In this document: one piece after another, positions 25,627 to 38,100 of the stretch | Position numbering within the stretch: the first letter of the stretch is position 1 | Layout: the number at the start of each line of letters is the position of its first letter | DNA from: Lojkania enalia | Lineage: Eukaryota; Ascomycota; Dothideomycetes; Pleosporales | Assembly (NCBI GenBank): GCA_010094045.1 | Contig: ML986803.1 | Location: forward strand, 1-64,000 | DNA length: 64,000 bases | Direction of reading: 5' to 3' | The notes under the pieces: model-generated | The model's database searches: none | The model's input: the letters and a program-made list of their open reading frames with translations, nothing else | What the model was told of the DNA's origin: nothing | Made by a program: the position numbers and the translations under genes

Positions 25627-28600
25627 TTAACGCAGAAACCCGCTGGCTTTCCATCCCTGAACGTACTTCTTGAGCATACTGTCGGTTACCGGTTGAACAG
25701 TCCTCAATGTCTCGGAATGTTCTCTAGTCTTGTCGGTTGCCAAAGTCACTCCGCCGCATGACATGTGCTCAAACTTGTGCTCGAAAAAGTCCATCGCTTT
25801 TGCAGCCGGATTATCCCATGGGTCTTCTCCAGGGTAAGCCCGCACCCGTCTAATCCACTCTTCAAGAGGCACGATTCCTTTTTGCGGCACGCCAAGCGCC
25901 TCTGTCATGACTGGAGTTACGTCTGCCCACGTTCTGTGAACCGGACTGTCCAAATGGTAGATAGGGTAACAGTCTGAGGAACTGCGTAAGAGCAGATCAC
26001 CTAAGGAGGCCGACGTGTCTTCGAGTGTCAACCACTGCGAGAAATCACGATTAGTATTGATTGGTTGAAACATGTTTTGGAACATTCGGGGGGTCTCATC
26101 GTCTTAGAGTTCCTAAGTGGGAGGGGGATTTGAGAAGGAAGATTAAAAGCGCAGAAGCCATACATACCGTGAGAACGCCATCCAAAACTGGGAAGGAAGC
26201 CAGTGTCTGCGATGACTTGAATAAGAAGCTCAGAACTTCCATATGATTCCAGTATCCAGTGATTCTAGATCCCGAGAGCTGTCCAAGGCGAACGCTCATG
26301 GCACGAAAGTGATCTGGATATCTACCGAGAGTATCACTTAAGATACGTTCACACACCGCTTTGGAACCCCCATAACCATTAGGAAGAGCACTTTCAACGT
26401 CCCATAATTGCTCCGGGACCGCAGTTTCACCGTTGCCATGCGTAGTCGGATATACACCCACAGCAGCCATGGAGGATACGAACTGAAAAGTAAATTTGAA
26501 GTCACTAGCGGTGCTATCGTCAAAGTTCTTCCGGCGGGAAACGACGTTGGCCGCGAAGTCGACAAGATTGCGCAATATAACAAACTGATTCTCGTTCTGT
26601 GATAAGGTTCGAAGTCCGTTGGAAGGATAGGCGTTGTGAACAATGTGAGTGACCTCAATAGATAAGCGGTCGTACATGCCATCGCCCAAGCCAAGCTGGG
26701 GGTTTGAGGTGTCTGTCTCGATTGCTTGCAACTTAGCAAGCATTGTCTCGTCCACAAGAATGCCCTTTGACTCCATAGCCTGAATTTGCCGTTTCAACGG
26801 GTCACGAGGGCTACCTTTGCGCACGGAAGGACGATTCAGACACCAAACCCTATCAACAGAGGGCAGACTGAGAAGGTGTTGTACGATGTGGCTGCCGAGA
26901 CTTCCGGTTGCTCCAGTGACAAGTATGCACGTAGATTCGGATGGATGAATAGGACTGCCCACGTTATCAGGGATAGAAAATCCGTTTGTTGTGGTTCGCA
27001 CGTATTCGTCTGCAGCTAAACGTCGAGCTTTCAACTCTTCGGCCGAGAGATAGAGACCATGCTCGCCTGTGTGATTTTTGGTAGTAGCAAGGGGACGATC
27101 CAGCACTTGTCCAGCATCAGATGCCAAAGCGATCAAAATCCTCTCCGATCGACTTTCAGGCAAACTGCCGTGTGTCCACTCAACGTGCTTGTACCCTGCG
27201 CTGAGCAATTCTTTCTCCCATTGCAGTTGGTCAACGATGGCGTGGGTTCGATCATCATCGAACAACCACCAGTCCTCTAGAGTACCCCAGACAAGATCAA
27301 TGCAGTGAAGGGTATCCATCATCTCCACTAGCAAGAGGAATCCATCTGGACGTAAAAATTTGCGGATATTCTGCGTGGATACCCTGAGTGAGTGAGTGGC
27401 ATGAACAGCATTGCTGGCGATAACAATATGTTGCGAACCAATCAGTTCAGGGCGAGACGGGGATTTTTCGATGTCGTGCACCAGAAACTTCATGAAAGGA
27501 TACATTTTGAACTTCTTTTTGGCTTGGGCCACAAGTGATGACGAGAGATCGGTGAAAGTGTATTCTACTGGTACGCCAAGCTTCACTAATGCGGGGATGA
27601 GCGTCTTTGTTGCACCGCCTGTACCAGCTCCCATCTCCAAAATCTTCAAAGTGGTCTGATTGTCTGGTGAATGTTTCATCTTTGTTGCCAATCTAGTGAG
27701 GAAATTGGCCATCAGCTCGAAATATACTTTGTTGAAAGGGTATTCGCCGTAGAAATCTGCCATCAGTTCGCGATTCTTTGCATCTCCAAAAAGTAATTGT
27801 GGACCATTGGCATTGTCAGACAGAACCTCTGCCAACTTAACGCCAATGTTATATGTTAGCTGATGCAGAGAGCCATGTTGCCCATGGTGTCGCATCAATT
27901 CTTCCAAAATAGCCTCGGCACTTTGGGCTGGTAGGGGGATGGCGGTACGAATGATAATGCCGCCATTAATATCAATAATTCGCGTGGCTTCTAGGATTTT
28001 ATAGAGGTGATCGTGAAACCGACGGTGTTTGGCAACAGAAGGAATAGGCTGAAGTATTTCACCTTGGTGGGCCGTCTCAATATCACAGCCCAATTGCTTG
28101 AACGCCCTACTTATGAGCTTCAAACACAGTCTGGTAGTCTGTTTCAAAGATACCCCATCAAGATAATGTGCGCATCCATGGCTTTTGAGAAGGTCGTCAG
28201 TGCATGCTGTAGATTCGCGGAACACGTCTAAAATGCTGGAAGGTGGAAGATAGTGGGGCACATTCGAATGGTCGTACGTTTCAGGAAATTCGATATCTTC
28301 CACCGATGAGATGGGAGTAGGATACCTCGTTTCGAGGCCAGACGAAGGGTCTGAAGAGGCTTTGTCGGAAGTTCCAACAGAAGCTTCCTCGTTTGTAAGA
28401 CCAAGTACCAATTTGAGGTATCTCAAAACGCCTTCTACGTCGACAATCGCTACAATTTCGGACTGCTCTAGTGTACAGTGAAAATTCTTTTCGATGTCGT
28501 GAGCCATTTCCATTCCCATTAGAGAGTCAATGCCGATGTCAGCGAGAGAATCAGTTTTCTGAATTTCGTCGAGCTCAAGCCCAGAAATATCGGCCAAGAC

Positions 28601-31600
28601 ACGTTGCAGCTGGATCCAAAGGTCCGTATCTGTGCTACCGTTGCTAGAGCTCATGGCTGGCTTCACGGCTGGCTGAATCTGATTCTCTTGCTTGGGCCTA
28701 GTAGAGATGTCGTCGGTAACGTTGAGGTTTCGAGGAAGTGCTTTGACAGGCTCGACTAGTGGCTCCAAACTAAAGGCTCCCGTTGAGCTTTCCATCAAAT
28801 CTTTCCTGCAGCCTGTATTAGTAGGAGTATTCAATACGGCTGAAGATTGATGTTGGGAGAGTAGTTCAAGTAACAGACGACCCCAATAAGTCAAAAACAA
28901 AGAGGAGTCGGATATGAAATGAGAGCTCTTACAACGAGAGTGGGCTATATCCAATTCCAATTATGACTTCTTCAAGTGATCCAGAGGCCGCAAAGACAAA
29001 GATGTCTGTTATAAATGAATCGCCTTGGTAAGTGCGTTTGTGTTGTGCTAACACATGCCACTCTTTTTCGATGTCGTCGCCCAAATATCCGCTTTTGCTC
29101 ATTTTGCAGAGTAGTTCCGGTGACCTCATCCATTTTTCTACGCCGTTGATGATGTAAGCCGTGTCACTGGTCGTTTTCCTGTCTCGAGCCATACAGTTTG
29201 CCCATATACCTCCGACCTGAGTAAAGATTTCGCCCAGGGCAAAATCAAGCCAAGTCTCATTGGAACTGCATAGTCGTATCAGCACTGCTACTGGAACAAC
29301 TTTTGTAATTTACAGATGTCAAGACGTTCCGGTTTTTAAGACGTACTGCCTGAAAAGTTTCGGTGAAAGGAAAAGCAGGGAAAAAGGTTTAGGCTCGCAA
29401 CATACCGCTTTTTCAGCACTCTGCCAGCTGATTCATTGGCTCGCCCGACCAACTTCTGCAGACCCCGAAATTTCTTACTGTAGTCAATGATACCAGATGC
29501 TACCTGATATATACTTTGCCCTTGGATAACCTCTTCGGCATCGTCACTATTTTCCACGGCCTGTAGATATTGATTATGCGTTACCAGGCGCTCAAATCTG
29601 CTAAACTCGAGAGAGGCGCGCGGTTCATCACACGACTTGAAAGAAAGCTGTCCCGTCAAGTGGACACATTCGTCGGTGCCAGCCAGGTCGCTGATGAATT
29701 TGAAGTTCCAGGTTTTAGAGTCCGTGTCTAGACCTTCGAAGTTAAGGTATACGGCTCTGGGTGAATCTATGAAGATGGGGATTTGGTTCATGATGTTGCA
29801 GATCTCCAGATGTAACTCTTTGCTCGTAGAGCGGTCAAGGTTAACACTGGTCAGTGCTTGAATCGCCAGATCAATCAGATATATGGCTGGACAGATTTGT
29901 GCCGTCTGTCTCATGATATGCCCAGATACAACATCTATGAATTCTTTCATTTGAGTATTGATGCGGAAGCGATACCGCTTCTCATCATCGCCTCCGGGAT
30001 CTAAGGGAGTGTAGATAGGCGTTGAGAGGGGCTTGACTTGAAATCTGTCGGTCTTGTCGGGTGAAAGTTCTTCACTGACAAGATTCTCAATTGGGGGCTT
30101 AAACTCCAACCAATGACGACTTTTCTCGAACTGGTATGGCGGGAGGATGATTGGTGCATATTGATACGTCTGCTTCCGCGAATGTGGCCAAAACTGAGCG
30201 CGTAGACCAGCCTTCCAGAGGCTCATCGTGGCGTTGGAAAGTTGCTGCAAAGCCGAAGTGCTACTTGTTACATTGATCGATTGGAAGACTGAACTCTCTG
30301 GCATGCCAAGCGCTTTATTCGCCATTGTAGTGATGGTAGAATTAGAGCCAGCTTCTAGCCAGATCGCTCGTGGGAATTGCGTCGCAAGCCTTTGAACAGC
30401 GTGATTGAAATATACTGGTTGTCTCATGTGCTCAGCAACGTATGCAGCTGAAAACGGACTGGTTTCATGTTCTTCAGTTGATCGTTCGAGTGGGATTTTT
30501 GACTGAGCTATAAATCGCAAAGTCAGCATATGCTAGAATCAAGGGAGAAAGATCGATCAGACTAGACAACAGGGGGCTTTCAAAACCCTGAGTCCCTGAG
30601 ATAGACCAAGATAGTGATTGTCCAAGCAAGGAAGTAGCTCTGAGAGAAATGCATACCAAATACCAGTGTGTGACCCAGGGCCTCCAAGTCTGTCTTCAGG
30701 TTGTCGACCAGCGTGGAGTGGAAAGCATTCGATACGTTCAGTCGCTTGTGTCGAATGGCAGTATCACGAGTTGATATTGCGTGTTGTACCGCGTTGATAG
30801 CAGCCTCTGATCCAGCTAGCGTGAAACTTCTTGGGCCGTTGAAACACGCAATACTCGCCATGTGGTCACTTGTATTATTGCCCAGCCGCACATTTGAAGC
30901 GGCTAGCAAGTTCTCAACATCTTCCAGGTCGGCTTCTATTACCATCATAGAACCCTTTTCAGGGCCCCAAGAGTCTTTGATAATATTGGACCTGCCGTAG
31001 ACCAACTTGACAGCGTCTTCTAAACTCAAAGTCCCTGAAACGCAGAGAGCAGTAAGTTCCCCGAAAGAATGGCCAACGAGGGCTGCTGGTTGCACACCGC
31101 AGTCAATCCAGCTCATAGCACAAGAGTACTGCATAGCGAATAGTAGTGGTTGAAGTACTGAAGGGTCGGTTATAGGCTCGTTTTGGAAGATTTCAGGATA
31201 TATTTCTCTTCCACAGATCAATTTGCAAATGCTATTGCACTGATCCAGATAATGACGTAGGACGGTTGCCTTGTCAAAAACTTCACGGTCGAGGCCTACA
31301 AAGTTAGCGACTTGCCCTCCAAAACACATGATGACAGGTCGTGCGATGGGCGTCGCGAGCGTCACAAAAGAAGATAACTGTTGGTCCAGATCATCCACAG
31401 AATCGGTGGCAAATATAAGAGCCCGGTCAAGTGACCAATTGGACTGTCGATTGAGATTGAAGGCCAAGTTTTCAATTCCAAAGTGATCTCCGGATATTGT
31501 TTTATCTTTGAGATACTGGCGTAGTCTCGTGGCGTAGGCTCGAATCCCTTTGTCATCAATGGCAGAAATGTAGACTGGGAATTTGAGACAAGACGTAGGT

Positions 31601-34441
31601 GACGATAGGGCTCCATTCGGTTCCAGAATTTGCTTTGGAGCTTGCTTGATGACCATGGAAGCATTAGAGCCGGCTGCTCCGAAATTATTGATGACTGCTG
31701 CCTTGAATTCATCCTTCCATGGAATGGGTGTTACTGTGATGTCTATTTTGTCAGATGGCGAAGCTTTAATAGCTGGATTGATAGCATTGAAGCTGGCTTG
31801 TGGCGGAATGCGGCCTTCATGCATCATCAACAAGATTTTTATCAATGATACCACACCGGAGGCGCCCTCTGTGTGGCCAATTAGACCTTTCACGGAGCCT
31901 ATCTGCAAGGGTTTCAACCCCGAGCGAGAAGAGCCTCCCAAGACCCGGCGGATGCTGTTGTACTCGGCTGGATCACCCACAGCCGTGCCAGTGCCATGCG
32001 CCTCGACAACGGAGATATCTTTGACATCCAGGCCTGACTTGAAAATGGCATTTTGAAACACGTCGGTGAGCGAGAGTGGGTTAGGGACAAAAATTGGAGT
32101 GGTGTTTTGATTCTGGTTGACGGCGGTAGCCGAAATGACACCTAGAATCTGGTCCCCATCAGCAACAGCATTGCTCAGTTTCTTAAGGAACACGGCGCCA
32201 ATCGCTTCACCACGACAATATCCGTCTGCTGCTTTGTCGAACGGTTTGCACTGTCCTGTGGCGCTAAGGAAAGATCCCGCAGCAAGGTTTTGGAAAAACA
32301 GAGGCCCGTTACAGAGATTGGTTCCGCCCACCAATGCAGCAGAACAGTCACCACTCAGAATGGCTTGGCAAGCAAGGCTTATAGCAACTGTAGATGCCGA
32401 GCAAGCGGTATCAAGCGTCATAGCCGGACCGGTCCAACCGAAATAGTGGCTAACCTTCCCAGAAATATAGCATCTTAGTGCGCCAGTGGCCGAAAATGCG
32501 TTAGGAGTCGTGTGCGATATGTTGTTTTCGTAGTCACTGCCAACAACACCCATATAGCAACCAATGCGGTCACTGGAAGAAGATTTGTGGTAATAGCCCG
32601 ATTGGGCCACAGCCTGATAAGCAACCTGCAAGATGAGTCTCTGCTGTGGATCCATATGCAGAGCTTCACGGGGAGACTTTTTGAAGAACCTGTAGTCGAA
32701 CGCATCATGGTCGTCAATGAAATTGGCATACCTATGAGATTTCCGGTCAGCTGTACGTATATACGCAGATGGTGTGAAATACACAGGATATCCGAGGGTC
32801 TGGGAACCCCCGAAAAATTCAGGACTCCGCTAATCTCACCCGTTGCAACCACACTGTTTAGGCGGATTACGTACCATCTTTTATGCTCATCTCCCTTCTG
32901 GTAGGGGCGATAGGTTGTCTCCATGGCAAAGCGGTCATTCGGAATCAATTCTTTATGCTGAGATCTCCCCTCCATCAAGATTTTCCAATACTCTTCTAGG
33001 TCTTGGGCCCCAGCCACCTTGCACGACATGCCAATGACTGCAATGTCATCATCCTTGGCCGGGTTTGGTCCTAAGCTAGGGCTCAAATGGTTATTAGAAT
33101 TCCTTTCAGTACCCTCGAGATCGACATGAGTAATTTGGTTCTTTAATCTCCGTAGGAGCGTTGGTGGGACACACCGCTCTGGTCCAAACTCGATTACTCG
33201 GCAATTTCTACCCTGGAGTGAGCTAGAGACAGCGGAGCGAAGAGTCTTGATCCAGTTGAACTGTTCTACCAAGAATGCACGCGTAGCAGCCTCGAGAAGA
33301 TTTCCCCGGTCGCTAATCGTAGTTTCTCTATTGATACGTGTGGGTAAACTGAGGGAAGAAGCGAATGGGAGTTGGAATGTGGGTAAATGCCGGCCTACAT
33401 ACCCCGAGAATCAGCATTGTCAGAAATGAGACATTTCATTTTAATGACGCTGAACTTCAAGTCGTAGTTTTGCGGAATTGAAAAGAAACAATGAATCGGA
33501 GCGAGAATTAGCGATTTAGTGGAAGCCACTTACAAAAGTCGAACAGCGCGTGAATATCGGGTTCATAAAGCTGGCCAGCGTGGAAGCGTCCATGAAATTC
33601 AGTATCATTAGCTGTGATGCCAACCCTTCGAAGATGATCCTTAAGAGCGGAAGCAGAACGAGAGGATGCTGTTATGGTCGCTCGATTGTCGTCGTATAAG
33701 ACAGATACGTAGGACTATCGTAAGATAATGGCATTAGAATCTGCCGAGGCACCATAAATAATCGAGTGAAAGCTCCATGCTTACTTCTGGATACGATTCC
33801 AATGCTTTGTTCAGATCAGAAAGTGATTGGCCCCCTTTCCAGAATGCCATCAATGAAACAGAAGGTCCGGTAGCGTCGGAAGCATCATGAGCGTCGGATA
33901 ATGCCCCCAGAACGAAAACTACACGAAGTACCGCCCCTGCATTGTGTATGAATTGAGCCCAGGATGCGCTCAAAGATACCACTAATGCACTGAAGACACC
34001 TAGACAGCACCCGATGGTTTCGGTGCCCAGGGTAGAAGGAACTTTGAAGTCCTTCCCATCTTTGTGATCGAAGTAAGATGGAGCGTTCGTGTGCTCAAGA
34101 TATTCGACGAGTTGTGCAAGAATAACTATTGGGCCAAGGATAGAGTTAGGCAGATTTGCAACAGTCGATGATGGTGTAATGGTTCCAGTCTCAAGCCATT
34201 CTACCAAATCTCGAGCATGGCTTGCTCCTTGAGTCTGTTGCAACTTTGGTATTGCTTTGCAAATGGAATCCCAGCAACTTTCGATATCCTGAATAGCGTG
34301 CAGAGCCCACTGGTTGGTGCTTTGGACTTTGTTGGCCTCGAGGATACGGTTGAAGTATTGTCGATCCAAAGACAAGGCTCCAGGGCCGAACAATAGCAGA
34401 CTCTTCGAAGCCGGGCGAACATGAGACATTGGCAGTGCCAT
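25627..34441 (-). CDS. non-reducing polyketide synthase, SAT-KS-AT-PT-ACP-CMeT-R
   Basis: Iterative type I PKS expected to take a starter chain, extend it without reduction, C-methylate, cyclise and release it as an aldehyde. I reconstruct eight exons: 34441-33785, 33714-33534, 33394-32875, 32731-30657, 30507-29406, 29265-28933, 28805-26168, 26034-25627. They sum to 7,914 nt (2,637 aa) and all junctions keep frame. Catalytic positions: SAT GCCLG Cys146 and His264; KS Cys563, His698, His739; AT GHSFG Ser1008 and His1124; PT His1341; ACP GIDSL Ser1717; CMeT EMGAGTGG (2013-2020), His2091, Glu2117; reductase GATGSLG (2254-2260) with YGGSK Tyr2434/Lys2438. The PT Asp position reads Glu1524 (LGEIFTQVGG). 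No thioesterase. Domain order matches the reductive-release clade of CitS, AfoE and CazM. An in-frame upstream ATG (34,726) was not used because it falls in promoter repeats. Divergent from the reducing PKS. Confidence 0.93.
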
Positions 34442-34721
34442 TTGTAGTAAGTCTTCGTCAAAGTTCTCAAGGTCGTGCCTCAGTGGAAAGTTGAGTACCA
34501 CAGGCTTCTCTCGTATGGACGGCACTAGAAAAGATGGGCCTCTTTGACTTCCTTTGGTTATAATCCTACAATCAGTACTCCTCTGAATATTAGTTCTGCT
34601 GTTCCATTGAAAACACTCAAAGCGAACGATATTGTGCGGACAGTTCGGCAATGTAATGTCGGTAGCACTACTGGGCCGTATTAGTGGTGCCGCGGAGGTT
34701 GGTACGGTCGGCCTGCTCGAG

Positions 34722-34752
34722 TGCAAGCGACCTACTTTGCAAGCGACCTACT
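34722..34752. repeat. 15-bp tandem direct repeat in the divergent promoter
   Basis: Two perfect copies of TGCAAGCGACCTACT separated by one base (34,722-34,736 and 34,738-34,752). Possible binding site of a pathway regulator, by inference. Confidence 0.8.
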
Positions 34753-34821
34753 GGCAGGGTGTGGTCGGAGCAGCATGATTTCTGTGGACCCCGAACGCCC
34801 AATACGCAAGTACGTGGTCCA

Positions 34822-34860
34822 CCGAACCTGCATAATATTGCGGCTCGCCGAACCTGCATA
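34822..34860. repeat. 13-bp direct repeat in the divergent promoter
   Basis: Two perfect copies of CCGAACCTGCATA, 26 bp start to start (34,822-34,834 and 34,848-34,860). The spacing is between two and three helical turns. Confidence 0.75.
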
Positions 34861-35143
34861 CCGCGACCCTTGTCGCTCGAGCTAAGCTCTTACCATAGAA
34901 AGCTGCAGAACTCCGTATGTAGTCATCATACAGCTTATTTTGCCAAGGGATGACTTGGCGATATGTTCGGGGATCGTCGGACGTCTATTCCAAACAGGGA
35001 CATGCGATCTTTTACCAAAGCGATTCTAGCTATATACTATTCCAACTCATGATAATGAAAATCCAGCTCGGTTTGGAGTATACTGCCGCTTGACCCAAAT
35101 ACCTCGCATTTCAACCTGTTTGTCTGTATCTCAACAAGACAAG

Positions 35144-38100
35144 ATGGAGGGCACGAGTGACAGCATTCGAGATGCCTTGGCATTTGAACCCATTGCCATA
35201 GTTGGCATGAGCTCCAAGTTTGCAGGGGATGCGACAAATAATGAGAACCTCTGGAAAATGTTGGCCGATGGAAAAAGTGGATGGAAGCCATTCCCTTCCT
35301 CCCGTTTCAGGTCAGAAGGCATTTACCATCCCAACAATGAGAAGATCAATAGTGTAAGCACTCAATAGGCAATCCATATAAGACAAGCAAAAAAACAGTT
35401 TTGGGAACACATACTTACATTCCATTGCTAGACACACGTGAAGGGCGCACATTTCTTGGAAGAGGATGTCGGACTGTTTGATGCAGCTTTTTTCGGCTAC
35501 TCGAGTGAAGCTGCGTCGGTAAGGAATGCAGTGACTGGCTCATGTGTCATCTAATAATTTTTCTCTCAGTCTCTCGATCCACAATATCGATTACAACTTG
35601 AATCTGTATATGAGGCTTTGGAGAGTGGTGAGAGTCCGAGCTTTCTAAAGTACACTTGAACGCAAGAATTAATTGCTGACTGTTTCGTTCTCCTTTCCGC
35701 CAAAAGCCGGTATTCCAATGGCGACAATTGCGGGTTCTAATACCTCTGTATTCACCGGAGTCTTTGTGCATGATTATCGAGATGGCCTTCTCCGCGATCC
35801 TGATAATCTACCCCGGCTGATGGTCACAGGCACGGGTGTGCCTATGATGTCGAATCGCGTCTCCCATTTCTTTGATCTTCGGGGAGCGAGTATGACAATA
35901 GAAACAGCCTGTTCTTCCGGAATGGTGGCTATGCATCAAGCAATCCAGAGTTTGCGAACAGGGGAGGCTGATATGTCCATCGTTGGTGGTGCGAATCTGA
36001 CTCTCAACGTAGACATGTTTAAAGCCTTGAGCTCTGCAGGGTAATTGCGCACATCTTTCGATTGGACTGCTCAGAACTGATTGATTGTCAGATTCTTATC
36101 CGGTGATGGGAAGTGTTATGCATTTGACTCGCGTGCGAGCGGATATGGTCGTGGTGAGGGAGTGGCAACGGTTGTGATCAAACGCCTCAAAGATGCCTTG
36201 GCTGCTAACGATCCGATCCGGGCGGTGATTCGAAGTTCCGCTCTCAACCAAGACGGAAAAACAGAAACTATTACAACCCCCAGTCTAGAGGCGCAGGAAG
36301 CTTTGATTCGTGCCTGCTATCAAATCGCAGGCTTGAGTCCACAGGATACGCAGTATTTCGAGGCTCACGGAACCGGTAATTCCTCAAATTTTCCCAAATA
36401 CCGTTCTCATCTGTCCTCGCGTTTCTTTCCAAATAAACTCACATAAATGGACAATTTCTAGCAGTCATTTTGCTAAAAATGCCTAGGGACACAAGCTGGA
36501 GATACAATCGAGGCGCGGGCCATTGCCAACGTGTTTGCATCCAATGATGAGCCATTGCTTATCGGATCCATCAAGACAAATCTTGGTCACACTGAAGCAG
36601 CGAGTGGATTAGCAAGTATCATAAAAACGGTGCTAGCTCTAGAAAAGGGCGCCATTCCGCCTTCAATCAACTTCGAAAAGCCTAACCCGAGTATACCCTT
36701 AGGAGATTGGCACCTCAAACTGGTCAGGGAATTGGAACAATGGCCGACTACCACGATTCGCCGAGCGTCTATCAACAACTTTGGATACGGCGGAGCGAAC
36801 GCTCATATCATTATGGAAGAAAATGCTCCATGGTTACCAGCTCTTAGCGGCGAAGTTATCCATACCAATGGGCACGCAAATGGAAATTCGATTCGACACT
36901 CGAACGCGCATCCGGATGTATCTAGCAGAGATTGGGACCATGTGGAAACTACCTGGCGCCCACAGCTCAGCAAAAATGACTACAAAGTCCTTATCCTGAG
37001 CGGCAAAGATGAGCGGGCGTGCCAAAAATTGATATCAGGTCTTGGCGATTTTCTTGAACAACGCAAATCCACTCAGGAGAATGCAGAAAGATATCTTGAA
37101 AGCTTAACATATACCCTCGGTGAACGTCGGACTCGATTTGCATGGGCAGCTGCGTATCCGGTCCCCGTCACTGCAGGTTTCGATCCAGTCATTCAGACTC
37201 TCCGTTCACCCAAATTTAAACCTAGTCGTAGTTCTCGCCAACCAAGAATTGGAATGGTTTTTACCGGCCAGGGTGCTCAATGGTATGCTATGGGCCGAGA
37301 GCTGATCACTTCATATCCCGTGTTTAAGGCATCGCTCGAAGAAGCAGAGGGATACTTAAAGCAGTTGGGTGCAGATTGGTCTTTGATGGAAGAGCTCTCA
37401 CGTGACGCGGAGACTACTCGAATCAACTCAGTTGCTCTGAGCACCCCGATCTGTGTCGCGCTACAGATATCGCTCGTAATTCTGCTACGGTCTTGGGGAG
37501 TGGTTCCATTCGCTGTTACTAGTCATTCGAGTGGAGAAATTGCCGCTGCGTTTGCCGTTGGGGCATTAAGCTACCAGAAAGCTATAGCGTTCTCGTACCA
37601 TCGTGCAGTTTTAGCAGCCGACGAGAGTCTTCGAGGCCCTGTCAAGGGGGCAATGGTCGCAGTGGGTAAGTTTTTGCAGCCTCGGTCTCTTGCCGCTCTC
37701 TCCGCTCTCTCCTTGCTTCACAATGCTAATGTCGTGAAATTGTAGGGGTTGGGTCAGAGGATACACAATACTACCTTGAACGTCTGAGCTCCGGTGGGGA
37801 AGCTGTTGTGGCTTGTATCAATAGTCCATCCAGCACTACTGTTGCTGGGGATCTTTCAGCTATAACTGAGCTGGAAGATCTGGTCAAGGCGGAAGGCGTG
37901 TTCGCTCGTCGCCTAAAAATCGATACGGCGTGGCACTCTCACCATATGATTCCCATAGCAAGCTTGTATGGCGAAGCGCTAGAAGGAATGCAATCCGAAC
38001 ACAACGTCCACGGTTCAGGAGCTTTAAGCTCTGTCGCATTCTCATCTCCCGTCACAGGAGGCCGCATGACCAGTGCTATAGCGATCGCTCGTCCGAAGCA

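Larger units (their letters stand above)
34442..35143. promoter_or_regulatory. shared divergent promoter region of the two PKS genes
   Basis: About 700 bp separate the two start codons, so both promoters lie here. Visible elements are a tandem direct repeat TGCAAGCGACCTACT at 34,722-34,736 and 34,738-34,752, a second direct repeat CCGAACCTGCATA at 34,822-34,834 and 34,848-34,860, an inverted pair GTGGACC/GGTCCAC at 34,784-34,790 and 34,816-34,822, and a CCGCGG palindrome at 34,690-34,695. CGG-containing palindromes and repeats are typical of Zn2Cys6 factor sites, but binding is inferred only. A TATA-like TATATA lies at 35,031, about 110 bp upstream of the plus-strand ATG. Confidence 0.65.

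Noticed and set aside
33247..33429. Small plus-strand frame opposite the non-reducing PKS
   Set aside because: It is antisense to the SAT-KS linker exon and intron 2 of a convincing gene; a shadow frame.
33395..33533. Frame break in the SAT-KS linker read as a pseudogene lesion
   Set aside because: A GT/AG intron of 139 bp restores the frame and joins FDFC to RHLPTFQLP, as expected for this linker.
34442..34726. N-terminal extension of the non-reducing PKS to the ATG at 34,726 (95 more codons)
   Set aside because: The extra residues have no SAT-like sequence, the ATG falls inside the perfect promoter repeat, and the downstream ATG at 34,441 lies just before the conserved LLLFGPGALS start of SAT. 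It stays possible but less likely.
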